Source of the DNA: Nocardioides sp. 503 | GTDB lineage: Bacteria; Actinomycetota; Actinomycetes; Propionibacteriales; Nocardioidaceae | Reading direction: 5' to 3' | Length of the DNA: 64,000 nucleotides | NCBI RefSeq assembly: GCF_004522095.1 | Contig: NZ_SPUI01000004.1 | Location: 1 to 64,000, forward strand | In this document: positions 24,268 to 33,466 of the stretch, piece by piece | Position numbering within the stretch: position 1 is the stretch's first letter | How the letters are laid out: each line of letters starts with the position of its first letter | Made by a program: the position numbers and the translations under genes | Notes under the pieces: model-generated | The model's input: the letters and a program-made list of their open reading frames with translations, nothing else | What the model was told of the DNA's origin: nothing | The model's database searches: none

Positions 24268-25413
24268 TCAGACCTCGGCGAGGCGGTAGCCGACACCGCG
24301 CACGGTCTCGATGAACTTCGGGCTGGCCCCGTCGTCGCCGAGCTTGCGGCGCAGGTTGGTCATGTTGGCCTCGACCGAGCGCTTGTCGGCCTCGTTGACG
24401 AAGTACGACGTGACGTACTGCTGGCCGCGCATCGTCAGGACCAGGTCGGCCTTGCTGCGCACGCGGCGGCCGGTGCCGAGCAGCGAGGCGAGCAGGTCGA
24501 ACTCGACCCGGGTGAGGTCGACGGCGCTGCCGCGGACGGCGACGACGCGGGTCTCCTGGTTGAGCGTGAGGCCGTTGAAGCGGATCGTCGAGCCCGCGAT
24601 CGTGGGAGCCGAGCCGGAGACCGGCGGCGCCGCGGCGTAGACCACCGGCGCCGGCGCCGGCTCCGGAGCGGGGGCGGGTGTCGGGGCCACGGGGGCCGGG
24701 GCCGGGGGCTGCGCGACGGGGGCGGGAGCAGGAGCGGGGGCCGGCGCGGGAGCGGCGACCGGTGCTGCCGGAGCGGGGGCCGGAGCAGGCGCGGGCGCCG
24801 GAGCCGGGGCGGGCGCCGGCGGTGCCACCACGGGAGCCGGCGTGGGGGCAGGGGCCGGCGCAGGCCCCGGTGCCGGCGCCGAGGCAGGAGCGGCGCCCTG
24901 GCGCTCGCCTGCGGGAGGCAGGGGCACGCCGGCGGTGAGCTCGCGCGCCGCCTTGGCGGCCCAGGACTCCTCCTGGGGGGCCACGGGCGCCGCGGCCGGC
25001 GCCGGGGTCTCTGCGGGGCCGCTGGGGTGGTCCTGACGGGCGCGGGGGCGGCGCAGCATGGAGTCGGCGCGCGCGCGCAGCTCGCGAGGGCGGAACGGCT
25101 TGACGAGGTAGTCGTCGCCGCCGGCCTCGAAACCCTGCACCACGTCGATCTCGTCGCCCAGCGAGGTGATGAAGATCAGGTAGGTGTCGCTGAACTCGCG
25201 CAGCCGCTTGGCGGCCGCGAAACCGTCCATGCCGGGCATGTTGACGTCGAGAGTGGTGATCAGCGGGTTGTGGGTGCGGACCGCCTCCACACCGGCTGTC
25301 CCATCACCGACCACGACCGTGCTGAAGCCCGACTGGGTGAGCACGATGTCGATCAGGTCGCGCACGTCCGGATCGTCCTCGATGATGACCGCGGTCCACG
25401 TGTTGCCCGACAT
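24268..25413 (-). CDS. Orphan response regulator, OmpR-type, with long Ala-Pro linker
   Basis: 381 residues in three parts. Receiver (1-120): IIEDDPDVRDL acidic pocket, phosphoacceptor aspartate in TLDVNMPGMDG, and DDYLVKPF. Linker (about 125-275): almost only Ala and Pro with scattered Val/Gln. Winged helix (about 285-381): TRVEFDLLASLL, VEANMTNLRRKLGDD, IETVRGVGYRLAEV. Normal OmpR regulators have a linker of about 10 residues. No histidine kinase is adjacent. ATG at 25411-25413 is used because the receiver starts there. Within the glycan locus it likely regulates polymer synthesis (inference). Confidence 0.9.
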   Translation of the reverse strand: MSGNTWTAVIIEDDPDVRDLIDIVLTQSGFSTVVVGDGTAGVEAVRTHNPLITTLDVNMPGMDGFAAAKRLREFSDTYLIFITSLGDEIDVVQGFEAGGDDYLVKPFRPRELRARADSMLRRPRARQDHPSGPAETPAPAAAPVAPQEESWAAKAARELTAGVPLPPAGERQGAAPASAPAPGPAPAPAPTPAPVVAPPAPAPAPAPAPAPAPAPAAPVAAPAPAPAPAPAPVAQPPAPAPVAPTPAPAPEPAPAPVVYAAAPPVSGSAPTIAGSTIRFNGLTLNQETRVVAVRGSAVDLTRVEFDLLASLLGTGRRVRSKADLVLTMRGQQYVTSYFVNEADKRSVEANMTNLRRKLGDDGASPKFIETVRGVGYRLAEV

Positions 25414-25435
25414 GCACCGCAGCCTATACGTGGTG

Positions 25436-26434
25436 TCACCAGCCGGACGCGGTCGCCATCTCCAGCGCGTGTTGAGGCCAGAACTCTCCGGCCGCCGGAC
25501 CGCCCTGGCACTCGCCGTCGCTCTCACCTGGGGGCTTGACCCAGAGGTAGGCGTCGAGGCCGGTCCCGTCGTCCACGGCCTCGGGGTCCCGCCCGTAGGC
25601 GCGCCCCGGCGGGTTGCACCACTCCTGGGTCGAGCCGCGCCCGTTGCGCCCGCTGTCGATCACGTAGTGCGTCCCGCCGAGCAGCCCGCTGAGCTCGTCG
25701 GCGTAGCTGCGCTCGGCGTCGTCCTCCTGGTAGTTGGACACGTTGGTGGCGAAGCCCCGCGCCTCGCCGATGCCGGCGCGCTGCAGGACCGGGGCCAGCG
25801 ACTGCGGAGTGACCCAGTCGGAGTGCCCGCCGTCGAGGTACGTCGCCGTGCCGGCCGCCGCGAGCCGGCTGACCGCGTCGCTGATCAGCCCGACGCGCTC
25901 CTCGAGGTTGTCGCACTGCAGCGCGGAAGCCAGCGCGTCCGGCTCGACCACGACCGCGGAGCCGGTGGCGGCGTCGGCGATCTCCTGCACCCACGGGCCG
26001 TACTCCGCTGCGGGCAGACCGCCGCCCGAGAAGCCGCCGGTGCAGTCGCGGTCCGGGATGCCGTAGACCACGAAGGTCGGGACCTGCTGGCGCTCGGCGG
26101 CGTCCGCGACGATCGCCGCGACGGCCGGACCCACCTGGCCTGCCGGGAGCGCCTCCGGGGTGAGCCAGATGCCGGCCGGGGTCTCGGCGAGCCTCGTGAA
26201 GGCTCGGGCAGCGGCGTCGTCGCCGGCCGCCAGCGCCTGGTCGGCGGCCGTCTTGGCGCGGTTGCCGGGGTCGACGTAGAGCCCACCGCTCGTGAAGGGG
26301 TTGCCCTCCACGGGGGCCAGCGTGGCCGTGGGCGGGTCCTGGGGGTCGTCGGGGTCGTTGCCGTCCGCCCCGGCGCAGCCGCTGAGCAGCAGCAGGCCGA
26401 GCACGACAGGCACCCACGCACGCTCCGAGATCAC
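25436..26434 (-). CDS. Glycoside hydrolase family 6 lipoprotein (endoglucanase-like)
   Basis: 332 residues with a lipobox (LLLLSGCAG). The catalytic domain carries GH6 blocks in order: YGIPDRDCTGGFSGGG and VVVEPDALA with the two key aspartates, TYLDGGHSDW, ATNVSNYQ, VIDSGRNG, WCNPPGRAYG and DAYLWVKPPGESDGEC. GH6 enzymes cleave beta-1,4-glucan with inversion. As a lipoprotein beside a GT2 synthase it probably trims a cellulose-like surface glycan rather than feeding on cellulose. GTG at 26432-26434 is the start that places the signal peptide correctly. Confidence 0.92.
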   Translation of the reverse strand: MISERAWVPVVLGLLLLSGCAGADGNDPDDPQDPPTATLAPVEGNPFTSGGLYVDPGNRAKTAADQALAAGDDAAARAFTRLAETPAGIWLTPEALPAGQVGPAVAAIVADAAERQQVPTFVVYGIPDRDCTGGFSGGGLPAAEYGPWVQEIADAATGSAVVVEPDALASALQCDNLEERVGLISDAVSRLAAAGTATYLDGGHSDWVTPQSLAPVLQRAGIGEARGFATNVSNYQEDDAERSYADELSGLLGGTHYVIDSGRNGRGSTQEWCNPPGRAYGRDPEAVDDGTGLDAYLWVKPPGESDGECQGGPAAGEFWPQHALEMATASGW

Positions 26435-26484
26435 GGGTCCATCATGCCCTGCAGCCCCCACGCACCTCGCACGGCACGGCCGTC

Positions 26485-27990
26485 TCAGATCGCGAGGACC
26501 AGGATGCCGAGCGCGACCGCGACGCTGGCGACGGCCAGGCCCAGCTGCACCCAGTAGAGCCCGCGGTGGACCGCGGCCGGTGTCGGCGCCCCGACGGCCT
26601 GGGGCACGGCCGGCAGGTCGTGCGCCACCCCGACGGCCACGCGCCGCTCGGCGCGCACCTGCAGCCAGAGCCCCAGCGCGAGCGCCAGCAGCGGCGCGGC
26701 GGTCGGCCAGTAGCGCGCGGACGCGAGGTGGATGAACGGCTGGGTGAGCAGCGCCCCCAGGCCCAGCTTGAGCACGATGCTGAGGATCTGGGACTCGAAG
26801 GAGCGGCGGGTGGCGAGCAGCAGCACCCACACCAGGACGACCAGCGAGAGGTACCACATCAGGGTCGTGAGCAGCGTGACGAACCAGTAGGTGAAGGTGT
26901 CCCCGTCGGTGTCGGGGTCCATGAGCTGGTCGTTGTAGCCGGCCGGCTCGAGCGCGTAGGCGTAGAAGTTGCCGAGCACGTCGCGCGAGTAGCTGTGCGG
27001 GGTGACGTCCTGCCGGGCGTAGGCCGACATCTCCGACTGGATCCCGACCTGGTCGCCGTCCGTGGCGCGCGCGACCTCGCGGGCGTAGCGCAGCGGCGAG
27101 AACCAGATCGTGCTGCCGGGGTCGCAGGGACCGAAGCAGATCCGGTCGTACTCGCCGAAGGTGTTGGCCAGCACGGTCGGCACCGAGGTCGTGGTCACCA
27201 CGCGCCCGCCCAGGGTGTGCGACGCCGCCACCGACCAGGGCAGCAGCAGGCCGATGAACACGACCCCCGCGAGGGCCATCGCTCCGACCCCGCGGAGCCG
27301 CTCGCGGCGGCGCAGCAGCACCACCAGGGCGACGAACAGCACGAGGAAGAGGCCGCCGACCAGCAGCGCGGTGCTGGACCGCAGGTAGACGATCACGATG
27401 CCCACGAGCCCCAGCCAGGCGCCCTCCCGCAGCGAGAACCCGACCCCCTTGCGCACCTGCCGGAAGATCGAGACGAGGTGGCAGATCAGCATGACGACCA
27501 GGAGGCCGGCGTTGAGGTCGCCCCACGCGCCGTACATGAAGAGCAGGTACATCGGCACCAGGCCGGGGAAGACCAGCAGCAGCGCGGCGTAGCGGTCCCC
27601 GAAGGTACGGCGCACGGTGCGCACCGTGAGCAGCAGCACGACCGTCGAGACGACACCGAGGTAGCAGCGGATGACGAAGGTGGAGGCGTCGGGGTCCAGG
27701 AGGAACAGCGGGGTCAGCAGCGCGGACATGCCGGGCATGAACCAGCCGCTGCCGACGACGTGGCGCTCGAGCTCGGAGGAGTCGAGGGGGCCCAGCCCGA
27801 CCAGGTCGCGCACCAGGTTGGACAGGGCCTTGCCGCCGTCGACGTAGTAGGCCTCGTCGCCGACGAACGGCGTGTGACCGACCTTGGGCAGCAGCGCCAG
27901 CTTGAGCAGCACGTGCGCGGCGACGAGCACCGCGAGGAGGGTCCCGCCCCGGGGCAGGCGGCGGTAGGCCCGCTCCAGCTCCTCGATCAC
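26485..27990 (-). CDS. Multi-pass glycosyltransferase-like membrane protein (GT39/PMT-like)
   Basis: 501 residues with about eleven membrane helices. After helix 1 comes the acidic loop VGDEAYYVDGGKAL, the layout of polyprenyl-phosphate-dependent GT-C enzymes such as PMT and ArnT. A long extracellular loop lies in the second half. It would move a sugar from a lipid carrier outside the membrane. GTG 27988-27990 overlaps the upstream stop (GTGA) and is preferred to a start at 28005. Donor and acceptor are unknown. Confidence 0.8.
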   Translation of the reverse strand: MIEELERAYRRLPRGGTLLAVLVAAHVLLKLALLPKVGHTPFVGDEAYYVDGGKALSNLVRDLVGLGPLDSSELERHVVGSGWFMPGMSALLTPLFLLDPDASTFVIRCYLGVVSTVVLLLTVRTVRRTFGDRYAALLLVFPGLVPMYLLFMYGAWGDLNAGLLVVMLICHLVSIFRQVRKGVGFSLREGAWLGLVGIVIVYLRSSTALLVGGLFLVLFVALVVLLRRRERLRGVGAMALAGVVFIGLLLPWSVAASHTLGGRVVTTTSVPTVLANTFGEYDRICFGPCDPGSTIWFSPLRYAREVARATDGDQVGIQSEMSAYARQDVTPHSYSRDVLGNFYAYALEPAGYNDQLMDPDTDGDTFTYWFVTLLTTLMWYLSLVVLVWVLLLATRRSFESQILSIVLKLGLGALLTQPFIHLASARYWPTAAPLLALALGLWLQVRAERRVAVGVAHDLPAVPQAVGAPTPAAVHRGLYWVQLGLAVASVAVALGILVLAI

Positions 27991-28541
27991 TTCGCCAGCT
28001 CCCACGAGTCGGGGAAGCGCTTGGTGGCGTAGGGGTCGTCGCAGATCGGGTCGTCGGAAGCGAGCGGGACCGACGGCAGGTCCAGGAGCACCGTGCCGCG
28101 CACGGTGGAGTCGGCGGGGATGCCGCTCAGCTGGCGCACCTCGGCGGTGACCGGGCCGGTGTCGGGGCGCGTGAAGACCAGCGCGTCACCGCGGCCGGCC
28201 TCGGGGGTGAAGCCGGCCTCCACGAACGAGGCGGTGAGGCTCTCGCGGACCTCGTCGGCGTCGACGAGGTCGTACTGGACGAGCAGCTCGCGACGCGAGT
28301 CGCCGTCCACCTGGACGTCCCCGTCGGTGCGGACCTGGTGGGCGAAGTCCAGCGTCAGACCCTCGGGCAGCGGGTAGCAGGGCAGCTCGAGCGCCGGGGG
28401 GTCGAGCACCGGCCGGTAGCTGCCCTCGGGCTCGGCTCGCCCCAGCTGCGGGCTCAGCGCGACCAGCGCGACAGCCAGCAGCGACACGATGCCGACGGAC
28501 ACGCGGCGCACGACGGCGGACGCGTCCGGGTTCCTGGGCAC
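27987..28541 (-). CDS. Exported or membrane-anchored protein, unknown
   Basis: 184 residues: a basic start, one hydrophobic helix (about 12-34), then a soluble domain with YPLPEGLTLDFAHQVRTDGDVQV and several acidic strands. No recognised domain. It precedes and overlaps the GT-C gene (GTGA), so it is probably an accessory subunit of that enzyme or the glycan machinery. Confidence 0.8.
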   Translation of the reverse strand: MPRNPDASAVVRRVSVGIVSLLAVALVALSPQLGRAEPEGSYRPVLDPPALELPCYPLPEGLTLDFAHQVRTDGDVQVDGDSRRELLVQYDLVDADEVRESLTASFVEAGFTPEAGRGDALVFTRPDTGPVTAEVRQLSGIPADSTVRGTVLLDLPSVPLASDDPICDDPYATKRFPDSWELAK

Positions 28542-28601
28542 GGCGCGAATGCTAAACCAGCCGCTCGGGGTTCGCCGAAAGGAGGCCGGGCCGTCCGGGC
28601 C

Positions 28602-28991
28602 TCACTCGGGCCGGACCGCCAGCACGTCGCAGGGGGCGTCGAGCAGGACCTTCTGGGCCACGCTGCCCATCAGCATCTTGCCCACCTGGGAGCGCTTGCG
28701 GATGCCGATGACGATGAGCTCGGCGCCCACCTCGGTGGCCACCTCCACGATCGAGTCGGAGACGTCCGGGCCCAGTGCGTGCCGCACGGACGCCGGGATC
28801 GCCTCGGCGACCAGGCGTCGCTCGAGCTCGGCCACACCGGCCTCACCGAGGTACTTGCTGTCGATCAGGGCGTCGCCGCGGCTGGAGTTGACCACCACGA
28901 GGTCGCCACCGCGGCGGCGCACCTCGGCGATGCCGGCGTCCAGCGCGGCCTCGCCGTACTTGTTGGGGATGTAGCCCACGACGACCGTCAT
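28602..28991 (-). CDS. Universal stress protein (UspA family), transporter-linked
   Basis: 129 residues, one Usp domain: [19 protein letters not shown] at the start and the ATP-loop region [33 protein letters not shown] at the end (G-2x-G-9x-G-like). ATG at 28989-28991 overlaps the TctA stop (ATGA); a longer frame upstream is a shadow of tctA. The same arrangement recurs at 48797-49192, so the protein is probably an ATP-sensing partner of the transporter rather than a general stress protein (inference). Confidence 0.9.
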   Translation of the reverse strand: MTVVVGYIPNKYGEAALDAGIAEVRRRGGDLVVVNSSRGDALIDSKYLGEAGVAELERRLVAEAIPASVRHALGPDVSDSIVEVATEVGAELIVIGIRKRSQVGKMLMGSVAQKVLLDAPCDVLAVRPE

Positions 28992-30529
28992 CGCGACACC
29001 TCTTCCTTGTCGTTGGTCCCGTCCTGCGCGTCGGCCGCCAGCGGCGCGTCGCCGCGCACCCGGTCGATCACGATCGGCACGACGACCGCCAGCACGATGA
29101 TGACGTAGATGCCGATGGCCAGGCCCTCGTTGAAGAGGCCGCTGATGTCGCCGTTGGAGATGTCGAGCGCCTCGCGCATCTTGACCTCCATCAGCGGCCC
29201 GATGATGACGCCGAGGATCAGCGGCAGGATCGGGATGCCGAAGCGGCGTACGGCGAACCCGACGGCGCCGAAGACCAGCAGCAGCGCGATGTCGAAGGGG
29301 TTCTGGTCGACGGCGTAGGCGCCGAGTGAGGCGAAGAACAGGATGCCGGCGTAGAGCTGCGGCCGCGGGATCTGCAGCAGCTTGGCCCACAGCGGCGCCA
29401 GCGGCAGGTTGATCACGAGCAGGAGGGTGTTGCCGATGAGCAGGCTCGCCAGCAGCGTCCAGACGAGGTCGGGCTGGTCGGTCATCAGGGTGGGTCCCGG
29501 GACGATGCCGTAGGTGGTCATCGCGGCCAGCAGGATCGAGGCGGTGGCCGTGACCGGGATGCCGAGGGCGAGCAGCGGCACGAACATGCCCGCGGCGCTG
29601 GCGTTGTTGGCGGCCTCGGGACCGGCGACGCCCTCGATGGCGCCGTGCCCGAACTCGTCGCCGTTCTTGGCGAGCTTCTTCTCGGCGATGTAGGACAGGA
29701 AGGTCGGGGTCTCCGCACCACCCGCGGGCAGCGCGCCGAACGGGAAGCCGATCGCGGTGCCGCGCAGCCACGGCTTCCAGGAGCGGGCCCAGTCCTCGCG
29801 GCCCATGAACGGGCGCCCGACGGGCACGACCTCGACCGGGTTGCGGCGCAGGTGGGCGGCGATCCACAGGGACTCGCCGATCGCGAACAGCCCGACCGCG
29901 ACCACGACGATGTCGACGCCGTCGACGAGCTGGGTGATGCCGCCGGTGAGGCGCGCCTGGCCCGTGGACAGGTCGAGGCCGACCAGCCCGATCGTGAGCC
30001 CGACGAACAGACCGATGAACCCGCGCAGGCGCGAGGACCCGAGGACGGCCGAGACGAGCACCAGCGAGAGCAGCATGATCGCGAAGAACGACGGGGCGCC
30101 GATCTTGACGGCCTGCTTGGCGATCGTCGGCGCGAAGAACGCGACCAGCAGGGTGCCGATGGTGCCGGCGACGAAGGACCCGATCGCGGCCGTGGCGAGC
30201 GCCTGCGCGGCGCGGCCCTTCTTGGCCATCTTGTTGCCCTCGATGGCCGTCATCACCGAGGCCGACTCACCGGGGGTGTTGAGCAGGATCGAGGTGGTCG
30301 AGCCGCCGTACATGCCGCCGTAGTAGATCCCGGCGAACATGATCAGCGACTGCGTGACCTCGAGGCCGTAGGTGATCGGCAGCAGCAGCGCCAGCGCCAT
30401 GGCCGGGCCGATGCCGGGCAGCACGCCGACGAAGGTGCCGATCAGGACGCCGATGGCGGCGTACATGAGGTTCTCGGGCGTGAAGGCGGAGCCGAGGCCG
30501 TCGAAGAGCAGGTTGAGGGTGTCCATCAA
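28988..30529 (-). CDS. tctA: Tripartite tricarboxylate transporter large permease, TctA family
   Basis: 513 residues, about twelve membrane helices. Family blocks [41 protein letters not shown] and [16 protein letters not shown] are present. It is the large permease of a TTT system taking up a carboxylate with a periplasmic TctC protein and TctB. It is separated from tctB by an intercistronic repeat and overlaps a Usp gene. Substrate unknown. Confidence 0.93.
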   Translation of the reverse strand: MMDTLNLLFDGLGSAFTPENLMYAAIGVLIGTFVGVLPGIGPAMALALLLPITYGLEVTQSLIMFAGIYYGGMYGGSTTSILLNTPGESASVMTAIEGNKMAKKGRAAQALATAAIGSFVAGTIGTLLVAFFAPTIAKQAVKIGAPSFFAIMLLSLVLVSAVLGSSRLRGFIGLFVGLTIGLVGLDLSTGQARLTGGITQLVDGVDIVVVAVGLFAIGESLWIAAHLRRNPVEVVPVGRPFMGREDWARSWKPWLRGTAIGFPFGALPAGGAETPTFLSYIAEKKLAKNGDEFGHGAIEGVAGPEAANNASAAGMFVPLLALGIPVTATASILLAAMTTYGIVPGPTLMTDQPDLVWTLLASLLIGNTLLLVINLPLAPLWAKLLQIPRPQLYAGILFFASLGAYAVDQNPFDIALLLVFGAVGFAVRRFGIPILPLILGVIIGPLMEVKMREALDISNGDISGLFNEGLAIGIYVIIVLAVVVPIVIDRVRGDAPLAADAQDGTNDKEEVSR

Positions 30530-30599
30530 ACGGGGTCCCTGCGGAGTTGTTTGGCGGAGGAGCGGAGCGGGGGAGGCGAAGAACTCCGTGGGGTGTTCA
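30530..30599 (-). repeat. Intercistronic repeat, copy 2 (stop-to-start element)
   Basis: Read on the minus strand, it starts with the tctB stop as TGAACACCCCACGGAG and ends GGGACCCCGTTTG just before the tctA ATG. The central part has GGAGTT and AACTCC arms around a purine/pyrimidine-skewed loop. It matches 55907-55973 over most of its length and 7372-7423 at both ends. Confidence 0.75.
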
Positions 30600-31139
30600 C
30601 AGGATCCCGTCCAGGATGCCGGGCGAGAGCGGGACGCCGAGGGCGGTGTAGAAGAAGTACCAGCTGGCCACCGACAGCACGGCGCCGACGAGCACGTCGC
30701 GCAGCAACGTGCGGCTGCCCAGGGCCCAGGCGCAGCCCGCGAAGAGCAGCGCCCCGGTGATCGCCCAGCCGAGGACGTTCACGAGCAGCAGGTTGAGCAC
30801 CAGGATGGCGACCAGCTTGCCGACGGTGGTCCAGTCGGCCGGCGAGGTGAGGTCGACGTCCTCGCCGGCCTCGCCCTCCCCCACGTCGCCGCGTGCGGTG
30901 GCGACCGCCAGCAGCACGGCCAGCACGAGCATCCCGGTGCCGATGACGTAGGGGAACACCCGCGGGCCCACGGGGTCGGCGAACCCGACGTTCAGCCCCC
31001 GCGCGTCGACCAGCGTGTAGGCGCCGACGACCGCCAGCACCGCGGCGAGCCCGTACTGCGCCTTGTCCACCCGACGCTCCTGGGTCACCGGCTCGTCGTC
31101 CACGGTGCTCCGGGCCGGGTCCTTCGCCGTGTCCTTCAC
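30597..31139 (-). CDS. tctB: Tripartite tricarboxylate transporter small permease, TctB family
   Basis: 180 residues: a charged N-terminus, then four membrane helices with the TctB signature [18 protein letters not shown] at 31137-31139 overlaps the tctC stop (GTGA). A longer frame reading through tctC is a shadow. Second gene of the tctC-tctB-tctA-usp operon. Confidence 0.9.
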   Translation of the reverse strand: MKDTAKDPARSTVDDEPVTQERRVDKAQYGLAAVLAVVGAYTLVDARGLNVGFADPVGPRVFPYVIGTGMLVLAVLLAVATARGDVGEGEAGEDVDLTSPADWTTVGKLVAILVLNLLLVNVLGWAITGALLFAGCAWALGSRTLLRDVLVGAVLSVASWYFFYTALGVPLSPGILDGIL

Positions 31140-32128
31140 AGCAGCCCCAGGTCCTCGAGCGTGCCGGAGACGCGCTCGTCCTGCTCCTCGAGGAACTCCA
31201 CGAAGTCCTCCCCCGTCTTGAAGTCGTCGGTCCAGCCGTACTGCTCGAGGGCGGCTGCCCAGGCGTCGGTGTCGTGCATCTCCTGCAGGTAGGCGATCAG
31301 CTCGTCGCGGCGATCGTCGCTGATGTCGGGCGGGGCCAGCACGCCGCGCCAGTTGAGGAACACCAGGTCGATGTCGCTCTCGGTCAGCGTGGGCACGTCG
31401 GTCAGCGCCGGCTGCGGCTGGCGCTCCTCCCCCGAGACCGCGAGGACGCGCAGCTCGCCGTCCTCGATCTGCTGGGTGAACTCCGCGAGGCCCGAGAAGC
31501 CGGCGTCGATCTTGGACCCGAGCAGGGCGCTGGTCAGCGGACCGCCACCGTCGTAGGAGACGTAGTTGACGTCGTTGGGGTCGATCCCGACCGTGTCGGC
31601 GAGCTGCATGGGGAACAGGTGGTCGGGCCCGCCCGGGGACGAGCCGCCGCCGACCGCCAGGTCCCCGGGGTTGGCGCTCCAGACCTCGACGAAGTCGTCG
31701 ATCGTCTTGTAGGGCGAGTCGCCGGGCACCAGGACGCCCTCGGGCTCGCTGATCAGCTGCGCGAGCGGGGTGGCGTCGGTGAGCCGGCGCTCGTTGCCGA
31801 AGGAGTAGAGCGAGCCGACGACGCCCAGCCCCACGGTGATCATCGTGTGCTCGTCGCCGGCGTCGCCGACCATCTCGGTGAACGCGTTGGTGCCGCCGGC
31901 GCCCTCGATGTTGTCGACGGTGAAGTCGCCGCCGGTGACGTCGCCGTCCTCCATGATCTTCACGGCCTCGCGGCCGGTCTGGTCGTACCCGCCGCCCGCG
32001 GCGTTGGGGATGATCATCAGGATGTCGCGGCTGTCGTCTCCGCGCGTCACCCCGCAGGCGGAGGTGGCCGCGACGAGCGCAGCCAGGGACGTTGCGACCG
32101 TCGTACGTCGCCACCGAGAGTCAGGCAC
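31136..32128 (-). CDS. tctC: Tripartite tricarboxylate transporter solute-binding protein, TctC (Bug) family
   Basis: 330 residues with a lipoprotein signal (LVAATSACG, cysteine near 25). The mature domain starts ILMIIPNAAGGGYDQTGRE, the Bug-family ligand loop, and has VDNIEGAGGTNAF and later GLAEFTQQIEDGELRVLAV. It delivers an organic acid to TctA/TctB. First gene of the operon. Ligand cannot be assigned; no catabolic genes adjoin except an acyl-CoA dehydrogenase. Confidence 0.92.
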   Translation of the reverse strand: MPDSRWRRTTVATSLAALVAATSACGVTRGDDSRDILMIIPNAAGGGYDQTGREAVKIMEDGDVTGGDFTVDNIEGAGGTNAFTEMVGDAGDEHTMITVGLGVVGSLYSFGNERRLTDATPLAQLISEPEGVLVPGDSPYKTIDDFVEVWSANPGDLAVGGGSSPGGPDHLFPMQLADTVGIDPNDVNYVSYDGGGPLTSALLGSKIDAGFSGLAEFTQQIEDGELRVLAVSGEERQPQPALTDVPTLTESDIDLVFLNWRGVLAPPDISDDRRDELIAYLQEMHDTDAWAAALEQYGWTDDFKTGEDFVEFLEEQDERVSGTLEDLGLL

Positions 32129-32161
32129 CCACGGGAACCTACTCCAGGGGCGTGTCGCGCG

Positions 32162-33334
32162 TCACTCCACGGGTAGGCCGAGGCCCCGCGCGATCAGCAT
32201 CCGCTGCACCTCGGAGGTGCCCTCGCCGATCTCGAGCACCTTGGCGTCGCGGTAGAAGCGGGTGATCGGGTACTCCTCCATGAAGCCGTAGCCGCCGAAC
32301 ACCTGCGTGGCGATCCGGGTCGCGGTCACCGCGGACTCGGTGGAGTAGAGCTTGGCGACCGAGGCCGCCTGCTTGAAGTCCTTCATGGGGGCGCCGGAGT
32401 CCTTGAGCCAGGCGGCCCGGTAGGTGAGCAGCCGGCTGGCGTGGAGCATGGTCTCGAGGTCGGCGATCTGGAAGGCGACCCCCTGCTTGCGCCCGATCGG
32501 GCCGCCGAACGTCTGGCGCTCGCCGGCGTACTGCACGGCCATGTCGACGCAGGCCTGGATGCAGCCCACCGACAGCGCGGAGATCGCGACGCGGCCGTCG
32601 TCGAGCGTGGCGAGGAACTGCGCGTAGCCGCGGCCCTCGGCGCCGAGGAGGTGGTCGGCCGGGACGCGGGCGTCCTCGAACGACAGCGGGTGCGTGTCCG
32701 AGGCGTGCCAGCCGAGCTTGTCGTAGGCCTTCTCAACGGTGAACCCGGGCGTGCCCGAGGGCAGCATGATCACCGAGATCTCCGGCTTGCCGTCGGCGCG
32801 GGTGCCGGTGCGGGCGGTGACGTTGACCAGGCTGGTGATCTCGGAGCCGGAGTTGGTGATGAACTGCTTGGCGCCGTTGACCACCCACTCGCCGTCGTGG
32901 AGCTCGGCCTTGGTGCGCGTGGCGCCCGCGTCGGAGCCGGCGCCGGGCTCGGTGAGGCCGAAGCCGGCGAGCTTCTCGCCGGCGACGAGCTCGGGCAGCC
33001 AACGCTCCTTCTGCTCGGGGGTGCCGTAGGTCAGGACCGGGTTGATGCCCAGGCCGACGCCGGCCTGGAGGGTGATCCCCATCGACTGGTCGACGCGCCC
33101 GATCTCCTCGATCGCCACGCACAGGCTGGTGAAGTCGCCGTCCTCGCCGGCGCCGCCGTACTCCTCGGGGGCGGTGAGGCCGAAGAGCCCCAGCTTGCCC
33201 ATCTTCTGCACCACGTCGACGGGGAAGTGGTGGTCGCGGTCCCACTGCGCGGCGTGCGGCGCGATCTCCGCCTCCGCGAACTCGCGCACGCTGCGGCGGA
33301 ACTCCTCGTGCTCTTGGCTCAGGTCGAAGCTCAT
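32162..33334 (-). CDS. Acyl-CoA dehydrogenase
   Basis: 390-residue FAD enzyme, distinct from the one at 2842. Blocks include FGLTEPGAGSDAGATRT, NGAKQFITNSG, and the C-terminal catalytic glutamate E371 in GEGTSEVQRMLIARGL. Overall order and length are those of short/branched-chain dehydrogenases; exact acyl-CoA substrate is unknown. It ends 34 bases before tctC on the same strand, so co-transcription with the transporter is possible. Confidence 0.92.
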   Translation of the reverse strand: MSFDLSQEHEEFRRSVREFAEAEIAPHAAQWDRDHHFPVDVVQKMGKLGLFGLTAPEEYGGAGEDGDFTSLCVAIEEIGRVDQSMGITLQAGVGLGINPVLTYGTPEQKERWLPELVAGEKLAGFGLTEPGAGSDAGATRTKAELHDGEWVVNGAKQFITNSGSEITSLVNVTARTGTRADGKPEISVIMLPSGTPGFTVEKAYDKLGWHASDTHPLSFEDARVPADHLLGAEGRGYAQFLATLDDGRVAISALSVGCIQACVDMAVQYAGERQTFGGPIGRKQGVAFQIADLETMLHASRLLTYRAAWLKDSGAPMKDFKQAASVAKLYSTESAVTATRIATQVFGGYGFMEEYPITRFYRDAKVLEIGEGTSEVQRMLIARGLGLPVE

Positions 33335-33353
33335 GGGCTCACTGTAGCGCCCA

Positions 33354-33369
33354 GGTTAATGATTGTTAA
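33354..33369. promoter_or_regulatory. Inverted repeat upstream of acyl-CoA dehydrogenase
   Basis: GTTAATGATTGTTAAC has 5-base arms GTTAA/TTAAC in an unusually AT-rich patch 20 bases before the start of the acyl-CoA dehydrogenase. It may be an operator for a regulator encoded elsewhere, since none is adjacent. Confidence 0.5.
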
Positions 33370-33418
33370 CCGCCCACGGGCGGAGCTTCTGGGCATTTCC
33401 TGGCGCTTCTGGGGCAGA

Positions 33419-33465
33419 GTTCTGGCCCAGAACGTCAGGTTTTTCAGCAGCCGCTGAAAAACCTG
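33419..33465 (-). terminator. Strong terminator hairpin plus second palindrome
   Basis: CAGGTTTTTCAGC (33436-33448) and GCTGAAAAACCTG (33453-33465) form a perfect 13-pair stem with a 4-base loop, starting two bases after the stop of the minus-strand zinc-ribbon gene. A second perfect dyad, GTTCTGGCCCAGAAC (33419-33433), follows. This is the clearest intrinsic terminator in the window. Confidence 0.8.
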
Positions 33466-33466
33466 C

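Noticed and set aside
24640..24900. Repetitive GC-rich tract that could be read as a minisatellite or CRISPR-like array
   Set aside because: The period is that of Ala-Pro codons inside an intact regulator gene; there are no regular spacers.
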